This document shows, piece by piece, positions 35,502 to 43,269 of a stretch of 64,000 nucleotides of DNA. This DNA is from Amycolatopsis taiwanensis DSM 45107. Its GTDB lineage: Bacteria > Actinomycetota > Actinomycetes > Mycobacteriales > Pseudonocardiaceae. The position numbers and the translations under genes are program-made. The notes beneath the pieces were generated by a model. The model was not told the origin of the DNA and searched no databases. It saw nothing but the letters and a program-made list of their open reading frames with translations. The stretch's first letter is position 1, and every line of letters starts with the position of its first letter. The stretch is taken from assembly GCF_000519205.1 (NCBI RefSeq), contig NZ_JAFB01000008.1, forward strand, positions 62,001 through 126,000. Direction: 5' to 3'.

Positions 35502-36668
35502 TCAAACTGTGGCGAGCGCCGGTACCGGGCGGCGTTCGAGCAGAGCGGCCCACGCGGTCGCGCCGAGCGCCAGCACCGCGAAGCCGATGCCGAGCCAGGT
35601 GACGCTGAGGTAGCCCAGGCCCGCGTCGATCGCCAGGCCGCCCGCCCACGGCGCCGTGACGATGCCGACGTTGAAGGCCGACGTGGTGCTGGCCCCGGCG
35701 AGTGACGGGGCGGCTTCGGCGAGGGCGAACACCCGGGTGTTGAGCGCGGGATTGACGGCGAAACCGCCGAAGCCGAGCAGGATCGCCGCCACCACCGCGA
35801 CCGGGATTGACGGTGCGGTGGCGAGCACCGCCAGCGCGGCCAGGGCGAGCAGCGCACCCGAGGCGATCGTGCCGATCGCGTGCCGGTCGGCGAAACGCCC
35901 GCCGGTCGTGATGCCGATCAGGGCTCCCACGCCGTAGAGGGCGAGCACGGCGGGTACCCACTCCTCGGGCAGCCCGATGCTCCTGGTCAGCAGGGGCGAC
36001 AGGTACGCGAAGACTACGGTGCTCGCGGCGGTGATGATGGCGATGATGGCCAGTGCCAGCCACAGCCGCGGTGAACGGTAGGCGCTCAACTCGGTGCGCA
36101 GGCCGGCGCGTTCGCTCGAGCCGGGGACGGCCGGGACCAGCGTTACCACCGCGACGAAGGCGAGCGCGGAGAGGGCACCGACGGCCCAGAAGGCCGCGCG
36201 CCACCCGGCGTGCTGGCCGAGGAAGGTGCCCGCGGGCACGCCGAGCACGGTGGCCACGGTCAGCCCGCCGGTGACGATCGCCATGGCCCGGCCTCGCCGG
36301 CCGGCGGGCACGACGGCGAGCGTGGTGGCGGCCGCCGCCGCCCAGAAACCGGCGTTGGCCACGGCCGCGATCACCCGGGAGCCGAAGAGCAGCCCGTAGC
36401 TCGGGGCCAGCGCGGACACGGCGTGGCTGGCGGCGAAGACCGCGAGCGTGCCCAGCAGTGTCGTCTTGCGCGGCAAGCGGTGTGTCGCGATCGCCAACAA
36501 TGGGGCGCCGAACAGCATGCCGAAGGCGTAGGCCGAAATCAGCAGGCCCGCGTCGGGGATGCTGACGCCGAGGTCGGCCGCGATCGGCGGGAGCAGGCCG
36601 GAAAGCATGAACTCGGACGTGCCGAGCGCGAAGATGCTCAGTCCCAGCACGTACACCGTCAGGGGCAT
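35502..36668 (-). CDS. MFS drug exporter, Cmx/CmrA-like
   Basis: 388-residue, 12-helix MFS antiporter. The N-terminus PLTVYVLGLSIFALGTSEFMLSGLLPPIAADLGVSIPDAGLLISAYAFGMLFGAPLLAI and VIAAVANAGFWAAAAATTLAVVPAGRRGRAMAIVTGGLTVATVLGVPAGTFLG resemble the actinobacterial Cmx/CmrA chloramphenicol exporters. Actual substrate is not certain. ATG 36668 lies next to a 22-bp operator-like site (36680) that recurs upstream of the adjacent TetR gene, so the exporter is probably TetR-repressed and drug-inducible. Confidence 0.82.
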   Translation of the reverse strand: MPLTVYVLGLSIFALGTSEFMLSGLLPPIAADLGVSIPDAGLLISAYAFGMLFGAPLLAIATHRLPRKTTLLGTLAVFAASHAVSALAPSYGLLFGSRVIAAVANAGFWAAAAATTLAVVPAGRRGRAMAIVTGGLTVATVLGVPAGTFLGQHAGWRAAFWAVGALSALAFVAVVTLVPAVPGSSERAGLRTELSAYRSPRLWLALAIIAIITAASTVVFAYLSPLLTRSIGLPEEWVPAVLALYGVGALIGITTGGRFADRHAIGTIASGALLALAALAVLATAPSIPVAVVAAILLGFGGFAVNPALNTRVFALAEAAPSLAGASTTSAFNVGIVTAPWAGGLAIDAGLGYLSVTWLGIGFAVLALGATAWAALLERRPVPALATV

Positions 36669-36679
36669 AGGATCTCCCG

Positions 36680-36701
36680 TTTTGGAATGGTCAGTTCAAA
36701 A
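36680..36701. promoter_or_regulatory. TetR operator upstream of the Cmx-like exporter
   Basis: 22-bp imperfect palindrome TTTTGGA-N8-TTCAAAA, 12 bp before the MFS start. A matching 22-bp site lies at 37312. Confidence 0.7.
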
Positions 36702-36718
36702 TTCGCGTAAAAAAGGAA

Positions 36719-37294
36719 CTACAGCGCGGTCAGTGCGACGTCGGCGATGCTCTCCAGCGCCGCCCGGCTCAGTCCCTGCCGTGCCTGGACACGAAGACCG
36801 CCGATCGTGCTGTGCAGGAACCGGGCGAGCGCGACCGGATCGCGGTTGCGCTCGATCTCGCCGTCTCGCTGGGCTTGTTCGAACAGGGCACGGAGATCAT
36901 CGACGAACCGGGCGCTGTCCCGCCTGATGACGGCGGCGATTTCCGGGTCCGTCCGCCCGAACTCCATCACCGTGTTGACGGCCAGGCAGCCGCGACGGTC
37001 GTGTGAGAGCTCGTCGTCGATGATCGACCGGAGTAACCGGCGAACTCGGTCACGAACCGGCTCCGGCGTGTCCAGCAGGTCGGCTCGCGTCTCGGCCGTC
37101 ACCTCGGCGTAGTGCCGCAGTGACTTGCGGAACAGCTCGTGCTTGCTGGTGAAGGTGTTGTAGATGCTGCTGCGCCCCAGGCCGGTCGCCTCGCACAGCG
37201 TTTCGGTCGAAGTGCCCTCGTAGCCGCCGGACCAGAACGCCTGCATCGCCCGCTCGATCGCGGTGTGCTCGTCGAACTTCCGGGGGCGTGCCAT
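36719..37294 (-). CDS. TetR-family repressor of the Cmx-like exporter
   Basis: 191-residue TetR protein: MARPRKFDEHTAIERAMQAFWSGGYEGTSTETLCEATGLGRSSIYNTFTSKHELFRKSL (helix-turn-helix with a conserved start), then a helical ligand domain with AVNTVMEFGRTDPEIAAVIRRD of the YcdC/AcrR_C-like type. It precedes the MFS gene on the same strand; both have the same 22-bp palindrome upstream, indicating autoregulation and control of the exporter. Confidence 0.88.
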   Translation of the reverse strand: MARPRKFDEHTAIERAMQAFWSGGYEGTSTETLCEATGLGRSSIYNTFTSKHELFRKSLRHYAEVTAETRADLLDTPEPVRDRVRRLLRSIIDDELSHDRRGCLAVNTVMEFGRTDPEIAAVIRRDSARFVDDLRALFEQAQRDGEIERNRDPVALARFLHSTIGGLRVQARQGLSRAALESIADVALTAL

Positions 37295-37311
37295 GACGAC
37301 ACCGTAACACG

Positions 37312-37333
37312 TTTTGGACTGACCGATTCAAAA
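37312..37333. promoter_or_regulatory. TetR operator upstream of its own gene
   Basis: TTTTGGA-N8-TTCAAAA, matching the site at 36680 at about 17 of 22 positions, 18 bp before the TetR start and 38 bp before hemH on the other strand. Repressor binding here could also affect hemH. Confidence 0.7.
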
Positions 37334-37370
37334 CGGGGCCGGAGCGCCGCGACTGGGCCAGGGCGGCAAG

Positions 37371-38411
37371 ATGGACCGGGTGAGTTACGACGCGCTGTTG
37401 TGGCTGTCGTTCGGAGGCCCGGAAGGGCCGGACGACGTGCTGCCCTTCCTGGAGAACGTGACGCGGGGGCGGGGCGTGCCCCCGGAACGGCTGGCCGAGG
37501 TCGCCGAGCACTACCAGCACTTCGGGGGTGTTTCGCCGATCAACCGGCTCAACCGCGAGGCCATCACCGCGGTCGAGAAGGAGCTTGCCGCGCAGGGCAT
37601 CGAACTGCCGGTGTACTTCGGTAACCGCAACTGGCATCCGATGGTCGAAGACACCCTCGCCCGCATGGCGGCCGACGGCGTGCGGCGGGCGCTGGTGTTC
37701 CCCACCAGCGCGTACGGCGGATACTCGGCCTGCCGGCAGTACGACGAGGACATCGAACGGGCGCGCGCGGCCGTCGGCGAGGGCGCGCCGGAACTGGTGA
37801 AGCTGCGCCAGTTCTTCGACCACCCGCTGTTCGTCGGCACGCTTGCCGAGGGCCTGCGCAACGCGCACGCGCAACTCGCCGGAGCTCGCACGGTGTTCAC
37901 CGCGCATTCCGTGCCGGAGAGCGCCGACCGGGCCTCCGGGCCGCCGGAGGAAGGCGGGCGGCGCTATTCCCGGCAGATCGCCGAGGCGGCCCGGCTGGTC
38001 GCCGCCGAGGCCGGGGTCGGCGCGTACGACGTGGTGTGGCAGTCACGTTCGGGCCCGCCGCAGATACCGTGGCTGGAACCGGACATCCTCGACCACCTCG
38101 ACGCCCTCCACGCCCAGGGCGAAACCGCGGTCGTGGTGTGCCCGGTGGGGTTCGTTTCCGAACACCTGGAAGTCGTCTGGGACCTGGACACCGAGGCCGC
38201 CGCGCGGGCCGCCGAACTCGGTCTGGGTTTCGCCCGAGTGCCCACGGCGGGCGGGGACCCGCGCTTCGCGGAACTCGTCGTCGAACTCGTCCGCGAACAC
38301 CTGATGGGGGCCCCGGTCGCGAAGCTCTCGGACTTCCCGGCGGCCGGGTGCACGGTCAACGGTGCGCCGTGCGCGCCGGGCTGCTGCGAACCCGTCAAAC
38401 GGCGGGGGTGA
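37371..38411 (+). CDS. hemH: Coproporphyrin ferrochelatase
   Basis: 346-residue ferrochelatase inserting Fe2+ into (copro)porphyrin in haem synthesis. Motifs: [54 protein letters not shown], catalytic His in FTAHSVPE, and [17 protein letters not shown]. The C-terminal [13 protein letters not shown] provides ligands for the [2Fe-2S] cluster of actinobacterial enzymes. ATG 37371; GTG 37380 is a possible alternative. In mycobacteria it directly follows inhA; here an exporter/TetR insert separates them. Confidence 0.93.
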   Translation: MDRVSYDALLWLSFGGPEGPDDVLPFLENVTRGRGVPPERLAEVAEHYQHFGGVSPINRLNREAITAVEKELAAQGIELPVYFGNRNWHPMVEDTLARMAADGVRRALVFPTSAYGGYSACRQYDEDIERARAAVGEGAPELVKLRQFFDHPLFVGTLAEGLRNAHAQLAGARTVFTAHSVPESADRASGPPEEGGRRYSRQIAEAARLVAAEAGVGAYDVVWQSRSGPPQIPWLEPDILDHLDALHAQGETAVVVCPVGFVSEHLEVVWDLDTEAAARAAELGLGFARVPTAGGDPRFAELVVELVREHLMGAPVAKLSDFPAAGCTVNGAPCAPGCCEPVKRRG

Positions 38412-38498
38412 AAGCGCTTACTGTTTGTCCTCCATAACCTCCTTCGGACGGCGGGCGAGGACTCACCTTGACCAGGGACCTGGCGGTTAAACCGGTTG

Positions 38499-39296
38499 TT
38501 ACGAAGGCCGCTCGGCCTGCTCGGTGAACAACCGGACAGCCTCGTTGATCGCCGCGTGACGCGCCACGCGCACGGCATCGCCCAGCGGCCGCAGCGCGTC
38601 GGCGCGGCGCACGGCGGCCGAGGCGGACAGCGCGCCACCCGGATCGTCCGCCTGCGCCAGCGCCAGAATCCCGCCGATCTCCTCCGCGCGCTGCAACACC
38701 CGCAGCGCCCGGCCGGGCGTGCCGGCCGGCCAGCTCAGCTTGGGCCGCGCCTTGAGCCACGCGGTCAGCTCCGCCCGCACTCCGGGCCGGTCCCGCGCCA
38801 CGTCGAGCGCCTTCAGCGCGCCCGCGGAGTCGCGGATCGCGTCGGTCAGGCCGTGCTCGGCCTCGCCGAGACCGACCTGGTCCGCCGCCGCTGGAATGTC
38901 CACTTTGTACACAGACCAGCGCATGAGGCCCTCCGCGATCGGTTGCGGCACAATGCCGAACCCGATGCCCGGCAGCAGCGTCGCCTCACCGGCCCGCAGC
39001 GCGGCCTCGGCGAGCCGGCCCGCCGGACCCAGCCCCCGGACGTCGCCGGGCACCGGCAGGACAAGCCGTGCGCTGGCCGCCCCGCGGGCCCGCAGCGCGG
39101 CGAGCAACTGCACCGGGGTGACCGGGAAGTCGCCCGTGAGCGGAAGGTTCAGGGTCACCGCGGCCTCGGCGTCGGCGGCGACGACCTCGTGGGCCTCGCC
39201 CCAGGCCAGCAGGGCGTCGAGCACGTCGTCCGAGGCCGCGGCGCCGGACAGCCACGCTGAGGTCCACACGGTCAGGGTCGCACTGGGACAGCACAC
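38499..39296 (-). CDS. Conserved actinobacterial protein (Rv1486c-like)
   Basis: 265-residue protein encoded opposite and next to hemH, the position of Rv1486c in mycobacteria. It has Ala/Leu-rich helical composition with recognisable blocks VLDALLAWGEAHEVVAADAEAAVTLNLPLTGDFPVTPVQLLAALRARG, RLVLPVPGDVRGLGPAG, GIGFGIVPQPIAEGLMRWSVY and HAAINEAVRLFTEQ. No catalytic motif is evident. The start is uncertain: GTG 39296 or GTG 39269 (VWTSAWL); neither has a Shine-Dalgarno. Confidence 0.75.
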   Translation of the reverse strand: MCCPSATLTVWTSAWLSGAAASDDVLDALLAWGEAHEVVAADAEAAVTLNLPLTGDFPVTPVQLLAALRARGAASARLVLPVPGDVRGLGPAGRLAEAALRAGEATLLPGIGFGIVPQPIAEGLMRWSVYKVDIPAAADQVGLGEAEHGLTDAIRDSAGALKALDVARDRPGVRAELTAWLKARPKLSWPAGTPGRALRVLQRAEEIGGILALAQADDPGGALSASAAVRRADALRPLGDAVRVARHAAINEAVRLFTEQAERPS

Positions 39297-39639
39297 GAGA
39301 ATTCAGGGTACGGCAGGGAAGGCGTGGCGCGCCCGTCAACCGTTAGGAGGAAGTGACGGCGTGTCGGCCGTGTCTCGGGGTGATCGTCACCGGCCTTCGG
39401 GTCGCCAAAAGGCTGGTGAGGCCGGAGGGGCAGGCAAAAGTCCGTGCTCGTGCTTCGGCGAGTGGAAGACGCGCCGCCGAAGGCCTCGCGAACGCGGCTG
39501 CGGGCCGCCGGGACTGCATGGCCGGTGTGCGTTGCCAAGTCACGGTCCGTAGACGCGTTCGTCGATCGCGCGTTTTGAGTAGCACAGCTGGAGTTGCTCC
39601 ACGTCGACGATCGGCGCAAAGGAAAGTAGCGTCGAGGGG
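39297..39639. other. 343-bp intergenic region between divergent genes
   Basis: No convincing gene. AGGAGGAAGTG (39345-39355) resembles a ribosome-binding site and opens frames of 63 to 96 codons, but the spacing is poor for the first GTG and the predicted peptides are Arg/Gly/Pro-rich without family resemblance. The end carries the site of the MoxR-like gene (AAAGGAAAG). Promoters for the divergent genes must lie here. Confidence 0.5.
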
Positions 39640-41031
39640 GTGAATCCCGAAACCCTTCCCCGCACCCTGGGGGAGCTGCGCGCCGCCGGCCACCGGCCGC
39701 GCAGTGTCAAGACCGAAATCCACGACAACCTGCTGGCCGCGCTGCGGGCCGGGGAGAACCCGTGGCCGGGCATCGTCGGCTTTTCCCGGACGGTGCTCCC
39801 GCAGTTCGAGCGGGCGCTGCTGGCCGGTCACGACATCGTGTTGCTCGGGGAGCGTGGCCAGGGCAAGACCCGCCTGCTGCGCACGCTCGCCGGCCTGCTC
39901 GACGAGTGGACCCCGGTGATCGAGGGATCCGAACTGGCCGAGCATCCGCTGGAGCCGATCACCCCGGTGTCGCGGCGCCGCGCCGCCGAACTGGGCGACG
40001 AGCTTCCGGTCACGTGGTTGCACCGCAGCCAGCGCTACACCGAGAAGCTGGCCACGCCGGACACCTCGGTCGGCGACCTGATCGGCGACATCGACCCGGT
40101 GAAGGTGGCCGAAGGCCGCAGCCTTGGCGACCCGGAGACCATCCACTTCGGACTCGTGCCGCGGGCGCACCGCGGCATCGTGGCCATCAACGAGCTGCCC
40201 GACCTCGCCGAGCGGATCCAGGTGGCGCTGCTGAACGTGATGGAGGAGCGCGACATCCAGGTTCGCGGCTACAGCCTGCGGCTCCCGCTGGACGTGCTGA
40301 TGGTCGCCACCGCCAACCCGGAGGACTACACCAATCGCGGCCGCATCATCACCCCGCTCAAGGACCGGTTCGGCGCCGAAATCCGCACGCACTATCCGCT
40401 GGACGTGGCCGCCGAAGTGGAGGTCGTGCGGCAGGAGTCGAACCTGGTCGCGGAGGTGGGTGAACCGCTGCTGGAGGTCCTCGCCCGGTTCGTGCGCAAT
40501 CTCCGCGAATCCCCGGTCATCGACCAGCGCTCCGGCGTGTCCGCCCGGTTCGCGGTCGCCGCGGCCGAGACCGTGGCCGCGGCGGCGCTGCGGCGCTCGG
40601 CGCTGACCGGTGAGCAGCCCGCCGTGGCCCGCCCGGTGGACCTAGACGCGGTGCCGGCCGTGCTGCGCGGCAAGCTCGAGTTCGAGCCCGGCGAGGAGGG
40701 CCGCGAGCACGAACACCTGGTGCACCTGCTCCGGCGAGCCGTCGCCGAGACCGCCCGGGACTTCTTCGGCGGGCTGAACCTGCGCCCGCTGGTGGAGGCG
40801 GTCACCGACGGTCATCTCGTCACCACCGGCGAGCGGGTGCCCGGCGCCGACGTGCTGGCCGCGCTGCCGGAACTGCCGGTCCTGCACGAGGTCGCGACCC
40901 GGGCCGGGGTGTCGGCGGGCGACTCGCCGGGCCGGATCGCGTCCGCCGTCGAGCTCGCACTGGAGTCGCTCTACCTGGCCCGGCAGCTGGCCAAGGATTC
41001 CGACGACGCGACAACGGTGTACGGGCCATGA
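39640..41031 (+). CDS. AAA+ ATPase, MoxR/Mg-chelatase-like
   Basis: 463-residue AAA+ protein (Rv0958-type). Walker A GERGQGKTRLLRTL, Walker B IVAINELPDLAERIQVALLNVMEERDIQVRGY, sensor 1 LMVATANPEDYTNRGRIITPLKDRFGAEI. An insert after Walker A (VIEGSELAEHPLEPITPVSRRRAAELGDELPVTWLHRSQRYTEKLATPD) is typical for this subgroup. It works with the VWA protein encoded next; client unknown. GTG 39640. Its TGA overlaps ATG 41028 of the repeat element. Confidence 0.88.
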   Translation: MNPETLPRTLGELRAAGHRPRSVKTEIHDNLLAALRAGENPWPGIVGFSRTVLPQFERALLAGHDIVLLGERGQGKTRLLRTLAGLLDEWTPVIEGSELAEHPLEPITPVSRRRAAELGDELPVTWLHRSQRYTEKLATPDTSVGDLIGDIDPVKVAEGRSLGDPETIHFGLVPRAHRGIVAINELPDLAERIQVALLNVMEERDIQVRGYSLRLPLDVLMVATANPEDYTNRGRIITPLKDRFGAEIRTHYPLDVAAEVEVVRQESNLVAEVGEPLLEVLARFVRNLRESPVIDQRSGVSARFAVAAAETVAAAALRRSALTGEQPAVARPVDLDAVPAVLRGKLEFEPGEEGREHEHLVHLLRRAVAETARDFFGGLNLRPLVEAVTDGHLVTTGERVPGADVLAALPELPVLHEVATRAGVSAGDSPGRIASAVELALESLYLARQLAKDSDDATTVYGP

Positions 41032-41087
41032 CACTGGAGCGCCCTGTCGACACGAACGCGGTCGCGCGCGAACTCGCGGAGAAGCAG
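41026..41087 (+). repeat. MIRU-like junction element, copy C (MoxR-VWA)
   Basis: 62 bp bounded by the exact 8-bp direct repeat CCATGACA (41026-41033 and 41088-41095), which contains the upstream stop and the downstream start. It encodes MTLERPVDTNAVARELAEKQ plus one Pro, with ATG overlapping the MoxR stop and TGA overlapping the VWA ATG. Shares GTCGACACGA and GCGCGCGAACTCGCGG with copy A; GGAGAAG is the ribosome-binding site for the VWA gene. Confidence 0.88.
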
Positions 41088-41089
41088 CC

Positions 41090-43048
41090 ATGACAGCGAT
41101 ACCCGAGGGCTACTCGTACGGGCCGTGGCACGAGGGGCCGGACCCGCTCGCCCCGCCGATCGACCTCCGCGACGCGCTTGACGAGATCGGCCGGGACGTG
41201 ATGGGCGGGTCCTCGCCCCGCTCGGCGCTGGAAGAGTTGCTGCGGCGCGGTACCCGGACCACCGCGGGACTGGACGAGCTGACCCGCCGGGTTTGGCAGC
41301 GACGCTCCGAAATCCAGCGGCGCCACCGGCTCGACGGCACCCTGCAGGAGATCCGGCGCCTGCTCGACGAGGGGCTGGCAGCCGAACGGCGGGAGCTGCT
41401 TCCCGACCCGTCCGACGAGGCGCGCTTCCGGGAGGCGGAGCTGGACGCCCTGCCCCCGGGAACGGCCGCGGCCGTGCGTGAGCTGGCCGACTACCAGTGG
41501 CGGTCGGAAACCGGACGCGAGAACTACGAGCAGATCCGCGACCTGCTCGGGCGGGAAATGCTCGACGCTCGCTTCGAGGGCATGAAGGACGCGTTGCAGA
41601 GCACGACATCCGAGGACGTCGAGCGCGTCAACGAGATGCTCTCCGACCTCAACTCGTTGCTCAACGCCTATGCGCGTGGCGCCGACGACATCGAGGACCG
41701 GTTCGCCGAGTTCATGCGGCGGCATGGGCAGTTCTTCCCGGAGAACCCGCGCAACGTCGAGGAACTGATCGACGCGTTGGCCTCTCGCGCCGCGGCCGCA
41801 CAGCGGATGCTGAACTCGATGAGCGAGCAGCAGCGCGCCGAGCTGATGGAGCTGGCGCAGCAGGCGTTCGGGGACCCCCGGCTCGCCCAGCAGTTGTCCA
41901 CTCTGGACAGCCAGCTGCGGGCGCTGCGGCCCGGGGAGGACTGGACCTCCTCGGCGCGGTTCCGCGGTCAGGACCCGCTCGGCCTCGGCGAGGGCGCGCA
42001 GGCCATGGCCGATCTCGCGGAACTCGACGCGCTCGCCGAGCAGCTCTCGCAGTCCTACCCGGGTGCGCGGCTGGAGGACATCGACCTCGAAGCCCTGCAA
42101 CGCCAACTCGGCGAAGACGCCGGAGTGGACGCTCGCCGACTGTCCGAACTGGAGCGTGAGCTGCGGCGGCAGGGACTGTTCGAGCGTGCGCCGGACGGCT
42201 CTCTCCGGTTGTCTCCCAAGGCGTTGCGGCGGCTGGGCGAGACCGCGCTGGCCGACGTGGTGAACTCGTTGCGCGGTAAGACCGGAGAGCGCCAGCAGGA
42301 GTCGGCGGGCGCCGCGGGCGAACCGACCGGGGCGAGCCGGCCCTGGCAGTTCGGCGACACCGAGCCGTGGGAGGTGTCCCGTACGGTCCGCAATTCCGTG
42401 CTGCGCACGGCTTCCTCCGGTGGCGGCCGGGTACGGCTCGACGTGTCGGACGTCGAGGTGATCGAGACCGAGCATCGGACCCGCGCCGCGGTCGCGCTGT
42501 GCGTGGACACGTCGTGGTCGATGGTGTCGGAGGGCCGGTGGCTGCCGATGAAGCGCACCGCTTTGGCGCTCCACCAGCTGATCTCCACCCGGTTCCGCAA
42601 CGACGCGCTGCAGGTCATCACGTTCGGCCGCTACGCCACCGCGGTGGAGCTGGACGAGCTGGTCGGGCTGGAGGGCGCCTGGGAGCAGGGGACCAACGCC
42701 CACCACGCGCTGCTCCTGGCCGGACGTCATCTCCGGCGCCACCCGGACGCGCAGCCGGTGGTGCTGATGGTCACCGACGGCGAGCCGACGGCGCACCTGG
42801 AGCCCGACGGCGAAGCCGTGTTCGACTATCCGCCGCAGCCGCGGACCCTGGCCAAGACGGTGTCCGAAGTGGACAGGCTGGCGAAGCTGGGTGCGTCGGT
42901 GACGGTGTTCCGGCTCGGCGACGACCCGCGTCTGGAGGCATTCGTCGACCTCATCGCGCGCCGCTCCGGCGGCCGCGTGGTGGCTCCGGACCTCGACGGC
43001 CTCGGCGCCGCCGTGGTAAGCGACTACCTCCGCACCCGCCGGCGCTGA
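41090..43048 (+). CDS. VWA-domain protein, partner of the MoxR-like ATPase
   Basis: 652-residue cytosolic protein (Rv0959-type). About residues 1-430 are helical and charged (EELLRRGTRTTAGLDELTRRVWQRRSEIQRRHRLDGTLQEIRRLLDEGL, DLNSLLNAYARGADDIEDRFAEFMRRHGQFFPENP). The C-terminal VWA domain has an intact MIDAS: CVDTSWSMVSEGRWLPMKRTALALHQL, TFGRYA and VTDGEPTAHLEPDGEAVFDYPPQP. It forms a two-component AAA+/VWA system with the preceding gene, reminiscent of metal-chelatase I/D pairs; substrate unknown. Confidence 0.88.
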   Translation: MTAIPEGYSYGPWHEGPDPLAPPIDLRDALDEIGRDVMGGSSPRSALEELLRRGTRTTAGLDELTRRVWQRRSEIQRRHRLDGTLQEIRRLLDEGLAAERRELLPDPSDEARFREAELDALPPGTAAAVRELADYQWRSETGRENYEQIRDLLGREMLDARFEGMKDALQSTTSEDVERVNEMLSDLNSLLNAYARGADDIEDRFAEFMRRHGQFFPENPRNVEELIDALASRAAAAQRMLNSMSEQQRAELMELAQQAFGDPRLAQQLSTLDSQLRALRPGEDWTSSARFRGQDPLGLGEGAQAMADLAELDALAEQLSQSYPGARLEDIDLEALQRQLGEDAGVDARRLSELERELRRQGLFERAPDGSLRLSPKALRRLGETALADVVNSLRGKTGERQQESAGAAGEPTGASRPWQFGDTEPWEVSRTVRNSVLRTASSGGGRVRLDVSDVEVIETEHRTRAAVALCVDTSWSMVSEGRWLPMKRTALALHQLISTRFRNDALQVITFGRYATAVELDELVGLEGAWEQGTNAHHALLLAGRHLRRHPDAQPVVLMVTDGEPTAHLEPDGEAVFDYPPQPRTLAKTVSEVDRLAKLGASVTVFRLGDDPRLEAFVDLIARRSGGRVVAPDLDGLGAAVVSDYLRTRRR

Positions 43049-43108
43049 ACCCAGAACTCGCCCTCCTGAACCCAGAACTCGCCCTCCTGAACCCAGAACT
43101 CGCCCTCC
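43046..43108 (+). repeat. Three tandem 21-bp units after the VWA stop codon
   Basis: Three near-identical copies of TGAACCCAGAACTCGCCCTCC; the first begins with the stop codon itself. A variant fourth unit runs into the hairpin at 43111. Confidence 0.92.
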
Positions 43109-43110
43109 TG

Positions 43111-43147
43111 AACCCGGGACACGCCGGGATCTGGTGTGTCCCCGGTT
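43111..43147. terminator. Central hairpin between opposing repeat arrays
   Basis: Left arm AACCCGGGACACGC and right arm GTGTGTCCCCGGTT pair over most of their length with a short loop. Placed between the convergent VWA (+) and P450 (-) genes; a bidirectional terminator is likely. Confidence 0.7.
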
Positions 43148-43148
43148 C

Positions 43149-43262
43149 GGGTGCGTGTGTTCTGGGTTGGGGCGGGTGAGTTCCTGGTTCGGGTGTGTGT
43201 GTTCTGGGGTGGGGTGGGTGAGTTCTCGGTTCGGGCGGGTGTGTTCTGGGGTGGGGGACCGG
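43149..43262 (-). repeat. Opposing degenerate array upstream of the P450 stop
   Basis: About three degenerate units of roughly 40 bp containing GAGTTC(C/T)(T/C)GGTTCGGG and GTGTGTTCTGGGGTGGGG. On the minus strand they read CCCAGAACACAC and GAACTCACCC, so they are inverted relatives of the 21-bp units at 43046. Confidence 0.75.
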
Positions 43263-43269
43263 GCGCGGC

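Noticed and set aside
39353-39643. Small gene after AGGAGGAAGTG
   Set aside because: Spacing of the site to the GTG is only 2 nt, the peptide is Arg-rich without conservation clues, and it would run into the next gene.
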